A DNA stretch of 64,000 bases. It comes from Novosphingobium fuchskuhlense (GTDB taxonomy: Bacteria > Pseudomonadota > Alphaproteobacteria > Sphingomonadales > Sphingomonadaceae). A program made the position numbers and the translations under genes. The stretch is from NCBI RefSeq assembly GCF_001519075.1, contig NZ_KQ954244.1, positions 513,934 through 577,933 of the forward strand, in the 5' to 3' direction. This document shows positions 33,601-42,190 of the stretch, piece after piece (the first letter of the stretch is position 1; each line of letters begins with the position of its first letter). The notes beneath the pieces were generated by a model. That model saw only the letters and a program-made list of their open reading frames with translations, was not told the origin of the DNA and did no database searches.

Positions 33601-35372
33601 AGCGCGACGAGGAAATCATGAATGAAGCCGAGCCGCCCCTTGTCGAGCGCGGTCGGCACTTCCTCGAGCACGCGGAAGCCGAAGTTCTCGAGCACAGGCA
33701 CTGCGTCGGACAGAACGATCGCGCCTTCGCGCTGATAGAGCTTGAGGCGCAGGCCTTCCTCACCCGGCAGGCGGTGGAGCCGCACCGCGCGGCGCGGGGC
33801 AACGGCCCCAGTCCCGCTTGGCGTCATCGCACGCAGCACACGGATATCGCCCGCCGCCTCGGCCGGCCCATAGGCGCTGCGGTAACCGATGGGAAAGGCA
33901 TCGGCGTAGCGCGCGGCAATGGCGGCGGCGCGCGCCGGGTCCTCGCCCTTGGCAAGTTCGGCCTCCACGGCGGCACCCCAGCCGCGCACCATGGCCTGGA
34001 GCGCGGCATCGAGCGCGGCTTCATCGGGAAGAGCCGCACCATCGCGGATGTCGATCACGAAGCGCATTAGCGCAAGCGTACGGCCCTCGACCGAGAGGCT
34101 CCAATCGAGGATCGGCGCGTCGGTCGCTGCCACCAGCATGGCCTGCACACGCAGCCGCAGTTCGGTGGACTGCACATCGCGCGGCAGCCAAACGAAGGCG
34201 AACAGGTGGCGCGCAAGCGGCGCGGCGACAAGCGCGAGGCGGGGCCGCGGCCGGTCGATCAGCGTCATCATCGTTGTCGCGACGCGTTCGAGATCGGCTT
34301 CATCGAAGCTGATCAGGATATCGTGCGGCAGCGCGGTGAGCGCGTGCGCCAGCGCCTTGCCGGCATGGCCATTCGGGGCAAAACCAAACTTCACCATCAG
34401 TACATCGAGCTGGCTGCGCATGCGCGGGATGCGGTCGGGCGTCGCGGCAAGCGCAGCGCTGGTCCAGACGCCGGCATGGACCGACAGCGCGACGACCTTG
34501 CCGCCTTCGAGCACCGGCACGATGAACAGATCAAGCGGCACGCGCCGATGCACCAAAGCGATGCGGTTGGCCTTGATGATCAGCGGGGCGCGCGGGACCT
34601 CGGTGCCCCGTTCGCCCAGCCGATCAAACCACGCGAAGGCGCGGTCGTAGCTCGCTTTGGCGAGAAGCGGCGCATCGCTGGCCCGGCAAATGCCGAGCGC
34701 CTCGCCATGTGTGCCATCCCGATGCTGGACGACATGGCCAAGCTGGGTGAGCATCCCGTCCGCCAGCCAGCGCAGCAGCGCCGCGCCTTCCTGATCGGGG
34801 AGCGTGCGCGCGTCGTCCTGCATCGCGGCCTGCATCCTCGGCCAATCGGCCACGGCGGCGTGGACATCAGCCAGGGTGGCGCGCAACGCGGCATCGAGCG
34901 CGCGCCGCTCGCGCGCATCGACGCGCTCGGTCTCGAGATAGACCATCGATTCGCGGCGTTCACCCACCGCATCGCCTTCGGGCAGGCCGAGCAGATTGCC
35001 ATCAGGATCGCGCCGCACCGCCACGACCGGATGCACCAACCGGTCAATCGCGAGCCCTTGCGCCGAGATCGCAGCCGCAATCGAATCGACGAGGAAGGGC
35101 ATGTCGTCGTTGATCACCGCGATGCGCAGATAGCGCGAACCGCCGCCGGTGCCCGACTGGCCACCAACGCTCTCGATGGCGATCCCAACGTCCGCGCCGG
35201 TGCGCTTCGCCGCAGCCTTCAGGGTGAACCGGGCCGCCCCGGCGAGTCGCTCCGTCTCGAAATCCGCGGCCTCTGCGGGCAGCAGCGAGGCTGCAAAACG
35301 GGAAGCGAGCGCTGTCGCGAGTCCTTGGGCAAGAATCGCATCGGCGCCGGTTTCGGCGGACTTCGTGGCCAT
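30630..35372 (-). CDS. gdhB: NAD-specific glutamate dehydrogenase, large (180-kDa class)
   Basis: At 1580 residues this matches the very large NAD-dependent glutamate dehydrogenases of Streptomyces, Pseudomonas and alphaproteobacteria, which deaminate glutamate to 2-oxoglutarate. The catalytic domain lies in the middle third: VPTGAKGGFYPKQ with the substrate-binding Lys, GGLRWSDRRDDFRTEVLGL before it, and the dinucleotide-binding VAGCGDMSGDVFGNGML. The N-terminal half carries regulatory ACT/PAS-like segments known in this family. A 949-codon antisense frame is a codon-bias artefact. The upstream 180 bp contains an AT-rich patch near 35440-35480 that probably holds the promoter. The symbol is used for family identity only. 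Confidence 0.95.
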   Translation of the reverse strand: MATKSAETGADAILAQGLATALASRFAASLLPAEAADFETERLAGAARFTLKAAAKRTGADVGIAIESVGGQSGTGGGSRYLRIAVINDDMPFLVDSIAAAISAQGLAIDRLVHPVVAVRRDPDGNLLGLPEGDAVGERRESMVYLETERVDARERRALDAALRATLADVHAAVADWPRMQAAMQDDARTLPDQEGAALLRWLADGMLTQLGHVVQHRDGTHGEALGICRASDAPLLAKASYDRAFAWFDRLGERGTEVPRAPLIIKANRIALVHRRVPLDLFIVPVLEGGKVVALSVHAGVWTSAALAATPDRIPRMRSQLDVLMVKFGFAPNGHAGKALAHALTALPHDILISFDEADLERVATTMMTLIDRPRPRLALVAAPLARHLFAFVWLPRDVQSTELRLRVQAMLVAATDAPILDWSLSVEGRTLALMRFVIDIRDGAALPDEAALDAALQAMVRGWGAAVEAELAKGEDPARAAAIAARYADAFPIGYRSAYGPAEAAGDIRVLRAMTPSGTGAVAPRRAVRLHRLPGEEGLRLKLYQREGAIVLSDAVPVLENFGFRVLEEVPTALDKGRLGFIHDFLVALPEGIEGEALLARQEAIEESLAAVLNGSAEDDAFNRLIVTAGLTARGANWMRAWYRYLRQAGMTFSIATAVEALRSAPMVTRGLIGLFLARHDPAFVEDRTEAEARFSEQIRTGLAGVAAINDDRLLRQFRALAEAILRTNAFSPAAGEALAFKIDSALVPGLPRPVPWREIFVYSPRVEGIHLRAGPVARGGLRWSDRRDDFRTEVLGLMKAQRVKNAVIVPTGAKGGFYPKQLPDPVRARESWLAEGRASYEVFIRTLLSVTDNIVDGQVVHPESVIIRDGEDPYFVVAADKGTATFSDIANAIAEAKGFWLDDAFASGGSKGYDHKAMGITAKGAWLSVQRHFKELGVDVQTQPITVAGCGDMSGDVFGNGMLLSKALKVVAAFDHRHIFLDPAPDPAASWAERARLFALPRSSWDDYDKTLISQGGGVFARTMKLIPLSDEIRALLGVEAAELDPEALIAAILKARVDLLWFGGIGTYVKASAENNVAVGDPANDALRINGADVRARVIGEGANLGTTQAGRIEYSLIGASGRGGRINTDFIDNSAGVDCSDNEVNIKIALASAKRAGRLDEPGRVALLTAMTDDVSGLVLEDNRLQALALSIAERGGPGAAPAYARLVDVLEEGGDLDRKTEGLASSEDMLRRAAGGHGFTRPELAVLLSSAKLVLQRALEESPVVDDPVLEADLFAAFPPQMREAFAEDIRHHRLRRELIATKLANRIVNDLGPVHPFELVEEEGVSLAQVAAAFVVAAQLLDLKGIWALLDGPDGDAMPEQLRLSLYARVAEVLRGHIADVLRAGRGSLEPGTLIGKLSSGVSQLSASTGELLQGEAKVQARRLLAELTDQGVPPNVAQRIAHLVDMDGAIGLAHLAATRAIDPASLTVAFSALGAALGLDWAQQAASRMNPSDPWERLLVAGLARDFQQMRLDFLARAAGQDPGGAVAQWLEAHAAPVRNFRALTGRAQGAGGVAPAMLAQLASQARTLLAR

Positions 35373-35552
35373 GGTCGCTCCTGCATCCCGGGGCTGTCAC
35401 CCCGCCGGAACAAGGCCCAGCGGAGGCGCGCCTTCCTGTCGTTATAAGTGCGTAATATTATGTCACACTCATGAATTAATAATGCGCAGCCTACTCCGGC
35501 AAGGGCGCAGAGGCAAGCGGGAGGACCCTTAAGTTTTAAGCAGCATTGCCTA

Positions 35553-36566
35553 TCAGGCGGCGACTGCGACGTCGGCCTGAAGGGCCTCCATCGTCAGCGC
35601 CAGACTGCGGTGACGCAAGGCCGGATCGAACGTTGAGCCGGACACGATCAGCTCGTCAGCCCCGGTCCGCGCCTGAAACGCCGCGATGCGCTCGCGCACG
35701 GTCTTCACGCTGCCGATGGCGCTGACCTGTCGCATGTGATCGAGCATGGCCAGCGAGGAGGGATGCAGACTTTCGCGGTAGCCCGGCACTGGCGGCGGCA
35801 GCTTGCCGGGCGAGCCCGTGCGCAGCCGCACGAAGGACTGGTCCATCGAGGACGCGAGCAGCACGGCTTCCTCGTCCGTATCAGCGGCAATCACGTTGAT
35901 GGCGGCCATCACGTAGGGCTCGGCCAGCCGCTCAGAAGGCTGAAACCGCTCGCGGTAGAGGGCAAGCGCGGCATCGAGATGATCGGGCGCGAAGTGCGAG
36001 GCAAAAGCGTAGGGCAGGCCCAGCATTCCCGCGAGCTGCGCGCCGAACAGGCTGGAACCGAGGATCCACATTTCCGGTTTGGCGCCTAGGCCCGGCGTGG
36101 CCTGCAACGGCAGACGCGGATCGCCGGCGAAATGCAGCTGCAGCTCCACCACGTCGTTCGGGAAGCTCTCCGCCGCCTGATGAATGTCCTTGTGCAGTGC
36201 GCGCATGATGCGCTGGTCCGCGCCAGGCGCGCGGCCGAGCCCTAGGTCGATCCGTCCCGGAAACAGCGCATCGAGCGCGCCGAACTGTTCGGCAATCACC
36301 AGCGGGTTGTGGTTGGGCAGCATGATCCCGCCCGCACCGAGCCGGATGCGGCGGGTCGCATTGCCGACATGCGCAAGCACGACCGAGACCGCTGCCCCGG
36401 CGATCCCCTCCATGCCGTGATGCTCGGCCACCCAGAAGCGGTTATAGCCCAGCTCCTCTGCCGTGCGCGCGAGCGATGCGGCCTCGGCCAACGCCTCGCC
36501 CACGGTGCCGCCTTCGCGCACGGGAACGAGATCGAGGACGGAGAGCTTGAGCTTGGCCAGAGTCAT
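35553..36566 (-). CDS. LLM class flavin-dependent oxidoreductase
   Basis: A 337-residue luciferase-like monooxygenase. The fold is evident from LSVLDLVPV, the AEELGYNRFWVAEHHGM block, RIRLGAGGIMLPNHNPLVIAEQFG and the DLGLGRAPG segment, all close to the bacterial MsnO8/YhbW-type group. It would use FMNH2 and O2 (or reduce F420-like cofactors in other branches). The substrate is unknown. Its start overlaps the stop of the upstream TPR gene by 4 nt (ATGA). Confidence 0.9.
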   Translation of the reverse strand: MTLAKLKLSVLDLVPVREGGTVGEALAEAASLARTAEELGYNRFWVAEHHGMEGIAGAAVSVVLAHVGNATRRIRLGAGGIMLPNHNPLVIAEQFGALDALFPGRIDLGLGRAPGADQRIMRALHKDIHQAAESFPNDVVELQLHFAGDPRLPLQATPGLGAKPEMWILGSSLFGAQLAGMLGLPYAFASHFAPDHLDAALALYRERFQPSERLAEPYVMAAINVIAADTDEEAVLLASSMDQSFVRLRTGSPGKLPPPVPGYRESLHPSSLAMLDHMRQVSAIGSVKTVRERIAAFQARTGADELIVSGSTFDPALRHRSLALTMEALQADVAVAA

Positions 36567-37585
36567 CGCGAAGTCTCCGGTGGAGGAGCGGCAGGGGCTG
36601 CCGGTGCTGCACTCGATGTAGGCGCTGGTCCGATCTGGTCAAGATAACCCTTGGCCGTGGCCGCCTCCGCGCTGCCGGGCGCCAGCGCGAGAACCGATTG
36701 CCACGACTTGCGTGCGGCGTCCTCGCGGCCCGAGAGCATGGCGATGACCCCGGCCTCAAGGCCGATCTGGCCGGCCAGGGGATCGCCGTTGGCGACCAGG
36801 CTGGCGGCGACCTCGATATCGCGCTGCGCCCGCTCCAGATCCTTGCCGCGCCGCGCGAGGGTGGCGGAAAGCAGCCAGCCTTCCGGGTCGTTCGGGGCGA
36901 GCCGGTGCGCTTCTTCCAGCGCACCGCTGGCCTCGGGAAGGCGCTGAAGGGCAACAAGGGCACGTGCGCGCCCGATCTGCACCGCGCCGCGCACCGCATT
37001 GTCCTCGGCGCTGGGGGCGGCGGCCGGCGGGGGCGAGAGCGCCTTGTCATACCACGCGAGTGCGGCTTCGGCGCGCCCTCCCGCAAGGGCCGCATGGCCC
37101 GCCATCGCCTGCAGCGCGGCGGTTGCCGCAGGATCGCTGGCCGGCACTTGCCCGGCGCTTTCGATGAAGGCCGCTTCCGCGCCGGTGGAATCGCCTTGCT
37201 GGAGGAGAAGCTGGCCAAGACACTGCGCGGCAGCGCCATGTGCGGTGCTGGGCGCGGTGCTCGGTCCGGCGGCCTTGCTCACTTCGGCAAGCCAGGCGCG
37301 GGCGGCGGCTATCCCCGAGGTCAGATCCTTGTCACCCGCAGCGAGGCAAAGCGTGTAGCGGGTTGGCCTTGGCCCGGAGGTGGGCGCTGGTGGTGCCGGA
37401 ACGCCGGTCTGCGTTGCAGGCGGTGTCGCCCCCGGCATCGGCGGCGGCACTTCGGTCGCGCGCTTGCGGCGCGGGATCGGCAGCGGCGAGACTTCGAACG
37501 GCCGCGGATTGGGGCCAACCTGGTGCCAGACATCCGCCGGAAGCGGGGCATGGGCAGCCAGCAGGGCGGGAATCAGAACAAGCAT
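36563..37585 (-). CDS. TPR-repeat protein with proline-rich N-terminus
   Basis: A 340-residue protein. After a short hydrophobic start (MLVLIPALLAAHA, a possible signal peptide), residues 30-75 are Pro/Ala/Arg-rich and likely disordered. From about 110 to 320 there are tandem helical repeats of the TPR type (CLGQLLLQQGDSTGAEAAF, AGHAALAGGRAEAALAWYDKAL, ARALVALQRLPEASGALEEA). The end is again Pro/Ala-rich. It may be an exported scaffold. It is probably co-transcribed with the downstream flavin oxidoreductase gene. Confidence 0.78.
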   Translation of the reverse strand: MLVLIPALLAAHAPLPADVWHQVGPNPRPFEVSPLPIPRRKRATEVPPPMPGATPPATQTGVPAPPAPTSGPRPTRYTLCLAAGDKDLTSGIAAARAWLAEVSKAAGPSTAPSTAHGAAAQCLGQLLLQQGDSTGAEAAFIESAGQVPASDPAATAALQAMAGHAALAGGRAEAALAWYDKALSPPPAAAPSAEDNAVRGAVQIGRARALVALQRLPEASGALEEAHRLAPNDPEGWLLSATLARRGKDLERAQRDIEVAASLVANGDPLAGQIGLEAGVIAMLSGREDAARKSWQSVLALAPGSAEAATAKGYLDQIGPAPTSSAAPAAPAAPPPETSR

Positions 37586-37595
37586 CTAGGATCCT

Positions 37596-38339
37596 TCAGG
37601 CCGCGAACAGTGCGTCCAGTTGGCCAAGCAGTATGGCGATGTCAGCCCGGCGCGAGAGGCGATGATCCCCGTCCTTGATCAGATGGACCTGCACATCGGC
37701 TGAACGCAGCGCCGCTGCGAGCCTGATGGAAATGTCCCACGGCACGTCCCGGTCCGCCTGCCCATGGATCAGCCGCACCGGCCCATCGAACGCGACACCG
37801 CGCGCAAGCCGCAGGCATTCCATCCCTGCCGCCCAGAACTTCGCGTAGGTCGGCGTCGGTTCGGGACCGTAGATGTTTTCCTCGTAGACCGGCTCGCCGC
37901 GCGCAAAAACGGCCTTCTGCGCCGCATCGAAGCCCCATTCGCAAAAGTCAGGCGCGGGGGCGAGACCGACCAGCGCGGCAACACGCGTGCCAAGCGCCTC
38001 GGCCAGCAGCAGCATCAGCCAGCCGCCCATGCTGGAGCCCACGAGGATCACGCGCTCGATCCCCAGCCCGTCCAGCAGCGCGATGACCTCCTCGCGCCAC
38101 AGCGGCAGCGACTTCTCCGCAAACACGCCTTCGCTCTGGCCGAGGCCGGTATAGTCGAGCAGCAGGCAGGCCCGCCCCTTGGCCTCGGCATCGGCAATCA
38201 CCGCTTGCGCCTTACCCCCGCTCATGTCGGACATGTAGCCGGGCAGGAACACGATAGTGGGCGTCGGATCCGGCTTTGGGCCCGGCAGGAAGCGGTAGGC
38301 CATGCGTTCGCCCGAAGGCAGCGTGAAGTGCTGGATCAT
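37596..38339 (-). CDS. Alpha/beta hydrolase (ABHD10-like)
   Basis: A 247-residue serine hydrolase. The nucleophile elbow is GSSMGGW and the oxyanion region is LPGYMSDMSG. A second block, LDYTGLGQSEG, and the later LIHGQADRDVPW acid region and GDHRLS His complete the triad. The closest known group contains ABHD10-type thioesterases and acyl-glucuronide esterases. It is cytoplasmic. It ends 10 nt before the TPR gene on the same strand, so it may head that transcript. Confidence 0.85.
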   Translation of the reverse strand: MIQHFTLPSGERMAYRFLPGPKPDPTPTIVFLPGYMSDMSGGKAQAVIADAEAKGRACLLLDYTGLGQSEGVFAEKSLPLWREEVIALLDGLGIERVILVGSSMGGWLMLLLAEALGTRVAALVGLAPAPDFCEWGFDAAQKAVFARGEPVYEENIYGPEPTPTYAKFWAAGMECLRLARGVAFDGPVRLIHGQADRDVPWDISIRLAAALRSADVQVHLIKDGDHRLSRRADIAILLGQLDALFAA

Positions 38340-38429
38340 GCCGCCCTTTTGGCCACGGTGCGCGCGACGGTCAAACGGTCACAATCGCACGTGCCATGCG
38401 AAGGGCGGTCTCTGCCCCCTTCCGGCGCG

Positions 38430-38481
38430 CGCTCGTTTCTGCCAAAGCGCCCGGGATCGCTGCACCCAGGCGAAACGAGCG
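38430..38481 (+). promoter_or_regulatory. Inverted repeat in the thrS leader
   Basis: CGCTCGTTTC (38430-38439) and GAAACGAGCG (38472-38481) are perfect 10-base complements separated by 32 bases, ending 9 nt before the thrS ATG. The hairpin would reach into the ribosome-binding region. It may control thrS translation, as the ThrRS leader does in E. coli; that is inference. Confidence 0.5.
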
Positions 38482-38490
38482 AGAGCGTCC

Positions 38491-40482
38491 ATGTCCGAAA
38501 TGTTCAAGATAACCCTGCCCGATGGTTCCGTCCGCGACGTCGCGCCCGGCACCACTCCGGCAGACATCGCCGCCGCGATCGGCCCGGGCCTCGCCAAGGC
38601 CGCCATTGGCGCGCGCGTGGATGGTGAGCTCTTCGACATCACCCGACCCTTCGAAGGCGATGCCGCGCTGGCGCTCATCACCGCACGCGATGAAGCTGAT
38701 GCGCTCGAACTCGTGCGCCACGATTACGCCCACGTGCTGGCAGAAGCGGTGCAGGCGCTGTTCCCCGGCACGCAGATCACCTTCGGCCCGAGCACGGACG
38801 ACGGCTTCTATTATGACTTTGCGCCGAAAGACCGCGCGTTCACCGAGGACGACCTGCCGGTCATCGAAGAAGCGATGCGCAAGATCATCGCGGCGGACAA
38901 GCCGCTCCGCCGCGAGGTCTGGAGCCGCGAGCAGCTGATCAGCCGCTGGCAGCAGCAGGGCGAAACGTTCAAGGCCGAATGGGCCGCCGAACTGCCCGGC
39001 GACGAGGCGCTGACGGTCTACTGGTCGGGTGACGACTGGCTCGACATGTGCCGCGGCCCGCACCTTGCCTCGACCGGCAAGCTCGATCCCGCGGCCTTCA
39101 AGCTGACGCGCGTGTCGGGCGCCTACTGGCGCGGCGACCAGTCCAACGCGATGCTCAGCCGCGTCTACGGGACCGGCTGGCTCAACAAGAAGCAGCTCGA
39201 TGCGCACCTCACGCGGCTGGAAGAAGCGGCGAAGCGCGATCACCGCAAGCTGGGCGCGGAGATGGACCTGTTCCACCTCCAGGCCGAAGCGCACGGCAGC
39301 GTGTTCTGGCATCCCAAGGGCTACCGCATCTGGCGGGAGCTGGAAGCCTACATGCGCCGCGCCATCGACGGTGCGGGCTACAAGGAGGTCAAGACGCCGC
39401 AGGTGATGGACGCGCGCCAGTGGGAGCAGTCCGGCCACTGGGGCAAGTACCGCGAGAACATGTTCGTCATCCCCGACGAAGTGCCCAACACCGAGGACGA
39501 AGGCCCAATCGTCTCGGACGATGCCGAGTGGATGGCCTTGAAGCCGATGAACTGCCCGGCACACGTGCTGATCTTCCGGCAGGGCCTCAAGTCCTACCGC
39601 GAGCTGCCGCTGCGCCTCTACGAGAACGGCTGCTGCCACCGCAACGAGCCGCATGGCGCGCTCCATGGCCTTATGCGCGTGCGCCAGTTCACGCAGGACG
39701 ACGCGCATATCTTCTGCCGCGAGGACCAGATCGTCTCCGAGGTCCGCGCCTTCTGCGAACTGGCGGACCGGATCTACAAGGACTTCGGCTTCACCTATTC
39801 GATCAAGCTCGCACTGCGCCCCGAAAAGCGCTTCGGCACCGAAGAGATGTGGGACATGGCCGAGACGGAGCTCCGCAATGCCGTGACCGAGGCCGGTCTC
39901 GCGACGCCGGAATACGGCTGGGAGGAACTCCCCGGCGAAGGCGCGTTCTATGCGCCCAAGCTCGAATGGCACCTGACGGACGCCATCGGCCGCACCTGGC
40001 AGGTCGGCACGATCCAGTCGGACCGCGTCCTGCCTGAACGGCTCGACGCGGGCTATATCGCCGAGGACGGCGAACGGCACCGTCCGGTCATGCTCCACCG
40101 CGCGATCTTCGGTTCGTATGAACGCTTCATCGGCATCCTGATCGAACACTTCGCCGGTCGCCTGCCCGCATGGCTTGCCCCGGTGCAGGCCGTGGTCGCG
40201 ACCATCGTCTCGGATGCCGACGACTATGCGCATGAGGCGACCACCGCGCTGCGCGCCGCCGGCATCCGCACCGAGACCGACACGCGCAACGAGAAGATCA
40301 ACTACAAGGTGCGCGAGCATTCCTTGCAGAAGGTCCCCTACCTGCTAGTCGTCGGCAAGCGCGAGGCGGAGGAAGGCACTGTCGCCATCCGCACGCTGGG
40401 CGAACAGCACCAGAAGGTGATCCCGCTGGCCGAGGCCATCGCGCTGCTCAAGGCTGAGGCAACCCCGCCGGATCTGCGTTAA
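38491..40482 (+). CDS. thrS: Threonine--tRNA ligase
   Basis: A 663-residue class II aminoacyl-tRNA synthetase. Domains in order: a TGS domain (FKITLPDGSVRDVAPGTTP, about 1-65), the N2 editing domain with HDYAHVLAEA and DMCRGPHL, the catalytic core with motif 2 YENGCCHRNEPHGAL and motif 3 GSYERFIGILIEH, and the C-terminal anticodon-binding domain. The zinc ligands fall in MNCPAH and the later His residues. It charges tRNA-Thr and removes mischarged Ser. ATG at 38491 and at 38500 are both plausible starts. The family call is certain. Confidence 0.98.
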   Translation: MSEMFKITLPDGSVRDVAPGTTPADIAAAIGPGLAKAAIGARVDGELFDITRPFEGDAALALITARDEADALELVRHDYAHVLAEAVQALFPGTQITFGPSTDDGFYYDFAPKDRAFTEDDLPVIEEAMRKIIAADKPLRREVWSREQLISRWQQQGETFKAEWAAELPGDEALTVYWSGDDWLDMCRGPHLASTGKLDPAAFKLTRVSGAYWRGDQSNAMLSRVYGTGWLNKKQLDAHLTRLEEAAKRDHRKLGAEMDLFHLQAEAHGSVFWHPKGYRIWRELEAYMRRAIDGAGYKEVKTPQVMDARQWEQSGHWGKYRENMFVIPDEVPNTEDEGPIVSDDAEWMALKPMNCPAHVLIFRQGLKSYRELPLRLYENGCCHRNEPHGALHGLMRVRQFTQDDAHIFCREDQIVSEVRAFCELADRIYKDFGFTYSIKLALRPEKRFGTEEMWDMAETELRNAVTEAGLATPEYGWEELPGEGAFYAPKLEWHLTDAIGRTWQVGTIQSDRVLPERLDAGYIAEDGERHRPVMLHRAIFGSYERFIGILIEHFAGRLPAWLAPVQAVVATIVSDADDYAHEATTALRAAGIRTETDTRNEKINYKVREHSLQKVPYLLVVGKREAEEGTVAIRTLGEQHQKVIPLAEAIALLKAEATPPDLR

Positions 40483-40558
40483 GGCGTAGAAGGGTAACGC
40501 CAAATAAACCCTCTCGGGTCCATACGTGTGTGCCACAGCACATGCGGACGGACTGCCG

Positions 40559-41497
40559 ATGACGATCAATTTCCCCGAGCTGGCGCGCCAGGCGGCTGCC
40601 GATGGCGCGATTTCCGCCGGCGAGGTGCTGGCGCTGCGCCGCACCGCATGGCCCGACGGGCGGATCGACCAGACCGAGGCGGAGGCGATCCTCGCGATCA
40701 ACGACGTGGTCAGCAGCAAGAGCCCCGAATGGGTCGACTTTCTCGTTGAAGCGGTGGGCGAATATGTCCTCAATGGAACCGAGCCGCGCGGCTATGTGTC
40801 CGACGCGACCGCCGACTGGCTGATCGCAAAGCTGGATCAGGATGGCCAGCTCGATTCGGTTGCCGAGTTGGAGCTCCTCGTCCGCGTGCTGGAAAAAGCG
40901 CTCGGCACGCCGGACCGCCTCAAGGACTACGCCCTCGCCCAGATCGAACGCGCCGTGCGCAGCGGCGAGGGCCCGACCCGCGACGGCGGCAGCCTGAGCC
41001 CCGGTTCGATCACCGAAGCAGAATGCAAGCTGCTGCGCCGCGTGATCTTCGCCAGCGGCGGTGACCGCCCGGCGGCGGTCAGCCTGGCCGAGGCCGAGAT
41101 GCTGTTCCGCCTCAAGGATGCCACCCTTGGCGCGCCCAATGCCCCCGAATGGCAGCGCCTTTTCGTGCAGGGCGTGGGGAGCTACCTGCAGGGCTGGACC
41201 GGCGGCCGTGCGATCAGCCGCGAGCGCGCTGCCGAACTCGAAACGTTCATGAATGACAGAACGAGCAGCCTCGGCCGGTTCTTCGGCCGCATCAGCCGCG
41301 TGAGCGCGGGCGATCTGCGCTCCGCCGCACAGGATGTGCTGGGTGGCGGCCCTTCGGCGCGCGACTTTGCCGGCGAAGCGGATGCCGATGCCACGCTGAC
41401 CTCTCCCGAGCAGGCGTGGCTAGAAGGACACATCCAGGCCGACGGCAAGACCGACCCGCTTGAGGAGGCGCTTCTCGCCTTCCTTGCTGAAGGATAA
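40559..41497 (+). CDS. Unknown protein with tandem internal repeats
   Basis: A 312-residue protein of no family I can name. It contains two similar units: residues about 14-95 (ISAGEVLALRR, EAEAILAIND, PEWVDFLVEAVGEYVL) and about 150-235 (ITEAECKLLRR, EAEMLFRLKD, PEWQRLFVQGVGSYLQ). A third, shorter module occurs at about 90-115 (WLIAKLDQDGQLD) and again at the C-terminus (WLEGHIQADGKTD). The D-x-D-G-x-x-D loops resemble EF-hand or TerB-like acidic loops. No signal or membrane segment is present. ATG at 40559 was preferred to one at 40526. Confidence 0.75.
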   Translation: MTINFPELARQAAADGAISAGEVLALRRTAWPDGRIDQTEAEAILAINDVVSSKSPEWVDFLVEAVGEYVLNGTEPRGYVSDATADWLIAKLDQDGQLDSVAELELLVRVLEKALGTPDRLKDYALAQIERAVRSGEGPTRDGGSLSPGSITEAECKLLRRVIFASGGDRPAAVSLAEAEMLFRLKDATLGAPNAPEWQRLFVQGVGSYLQGWTGGRAISRERAAELETFMNDRTSSLGRFFGRISRVSAGDLRSAAQDVLGGGPSARDFAGEADADATLTSPEQAWLEGHIQADGKTDPLEEALLAFLAEG

Positions 41498-41575
41498 GCC
41501 CTCTCTTCAGCCGGCGTTAGCCATTGCCATAACAGGAAGCGTTTACCCGCCGACCTGCATAAGTGCCTCATCGCA

Positions 41576-41914
41576 ATGGGGAAGCGTATGCACATGCCGG
41601 CGAGAATGCTGTCGCAAGAAGTCGCGGTCGACAACCGGCGCGTGCAGCGCATGCAGGCCGGTGCGGCATCGTCCGGCCGCGTGCAACGCATCTTCGATAT
41701 CTCACGCTATGGCTGCCAGATCGAATCGGGCGACCTTGCCGACGGGGCGAATGGCCAGTTCGTCGAGATCGACTTCGGCAGTGTCGTCACCCGCGCGATC
41801 ATCCGCTGGTCAGACCGCGCGCGACTTGGCCTCGAATTTGCCCGGCCGCTCGGCTCGCGCGAGGTCGATACCCTGCTGGCCGAGCCGGCTCCGATCCGGC
41901 TGCGGCGGCTTTAG
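41576..41914 (+). CDS. PilZ domain protein (predicted c-di-GMP binder)
   Basis: A 112-residue single-domain protein. The two PilZ binding motifs can be read: an Arg-rich start, DNRRVQRMQAG (RxxxR type), and DISRYGCQI (D-x-S-x-x-G type). The rest forms the short beta-barrel (FVEIDFGSVVTRAIIRW). Such stand-alone PilZ proteins sense cyclic di-GMP and influence motility or surface polysaccharide. It stands alone between an unknown gene and DUF4287. Confidence 0.8.
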   Translation: MGKRMHMPARMLSQEVAVDNRRVQRMQAGAASSGRVQRIFDISRYGCQIESGDLADGANGQFVEIDFGSVVTRAIIRWSDRARLGLEFARPLGSREVDTLLAEPAPIRLRRL

Positions 41915-41931
41915 AAACAAGCGGCGGACGC

Positions 41932-42144
41932 TCAGTCCCCCAGTTCGGCGAGCGTGTGCGCAACGATGGCATTGGCATGCCCGTGCCCCATCCCGTGCTT
42001 TTCCTTGAGCATGGCGACAAGCTCCATGTGCCTTCCCGGAAGTGCCGCACGGATGAGCTCTATCCACTCTGCAATCGGGCGACCGTAGGTCTTCTCGATC
42101 GAGGGGAAGTAGGAGGCCGGGCCCTTGATCTTGGTATCGCTCAT
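41932..42144 (-). CDS. DUF4287 domain protein
   Basis: A 70-residue protein whose sequence (SIEKTYGRPIAEWIELIRA, then HMELVAMLKEKHGMGHGHANAIVAH) is typical of DUF4287. In longer relatives this region is followed by DUF5655. It is a small alpha-helical, cytoplasmic protein without known activity. It converges with the PilZ gene. Confidence 0.9.
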   Translation of the reverse strand: MSDTKIKGPASYFPSIEKTYGRPIAEWIELIRAALPGRHMELVAMLKEKHGMGHGHANAIVAHTLAELGD

Positions 42145-42190
42145 AGGCCGCGAAGGATCGCAGGATCACCCCGCCCCTGTCAACGCAAGG

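Noticed and set aside
31221..34070. A 949-codon plus-strand frame
   Set aside because: It lies wholly antisense to the glutamate dehydrogenase and lacks recognisable motifs.
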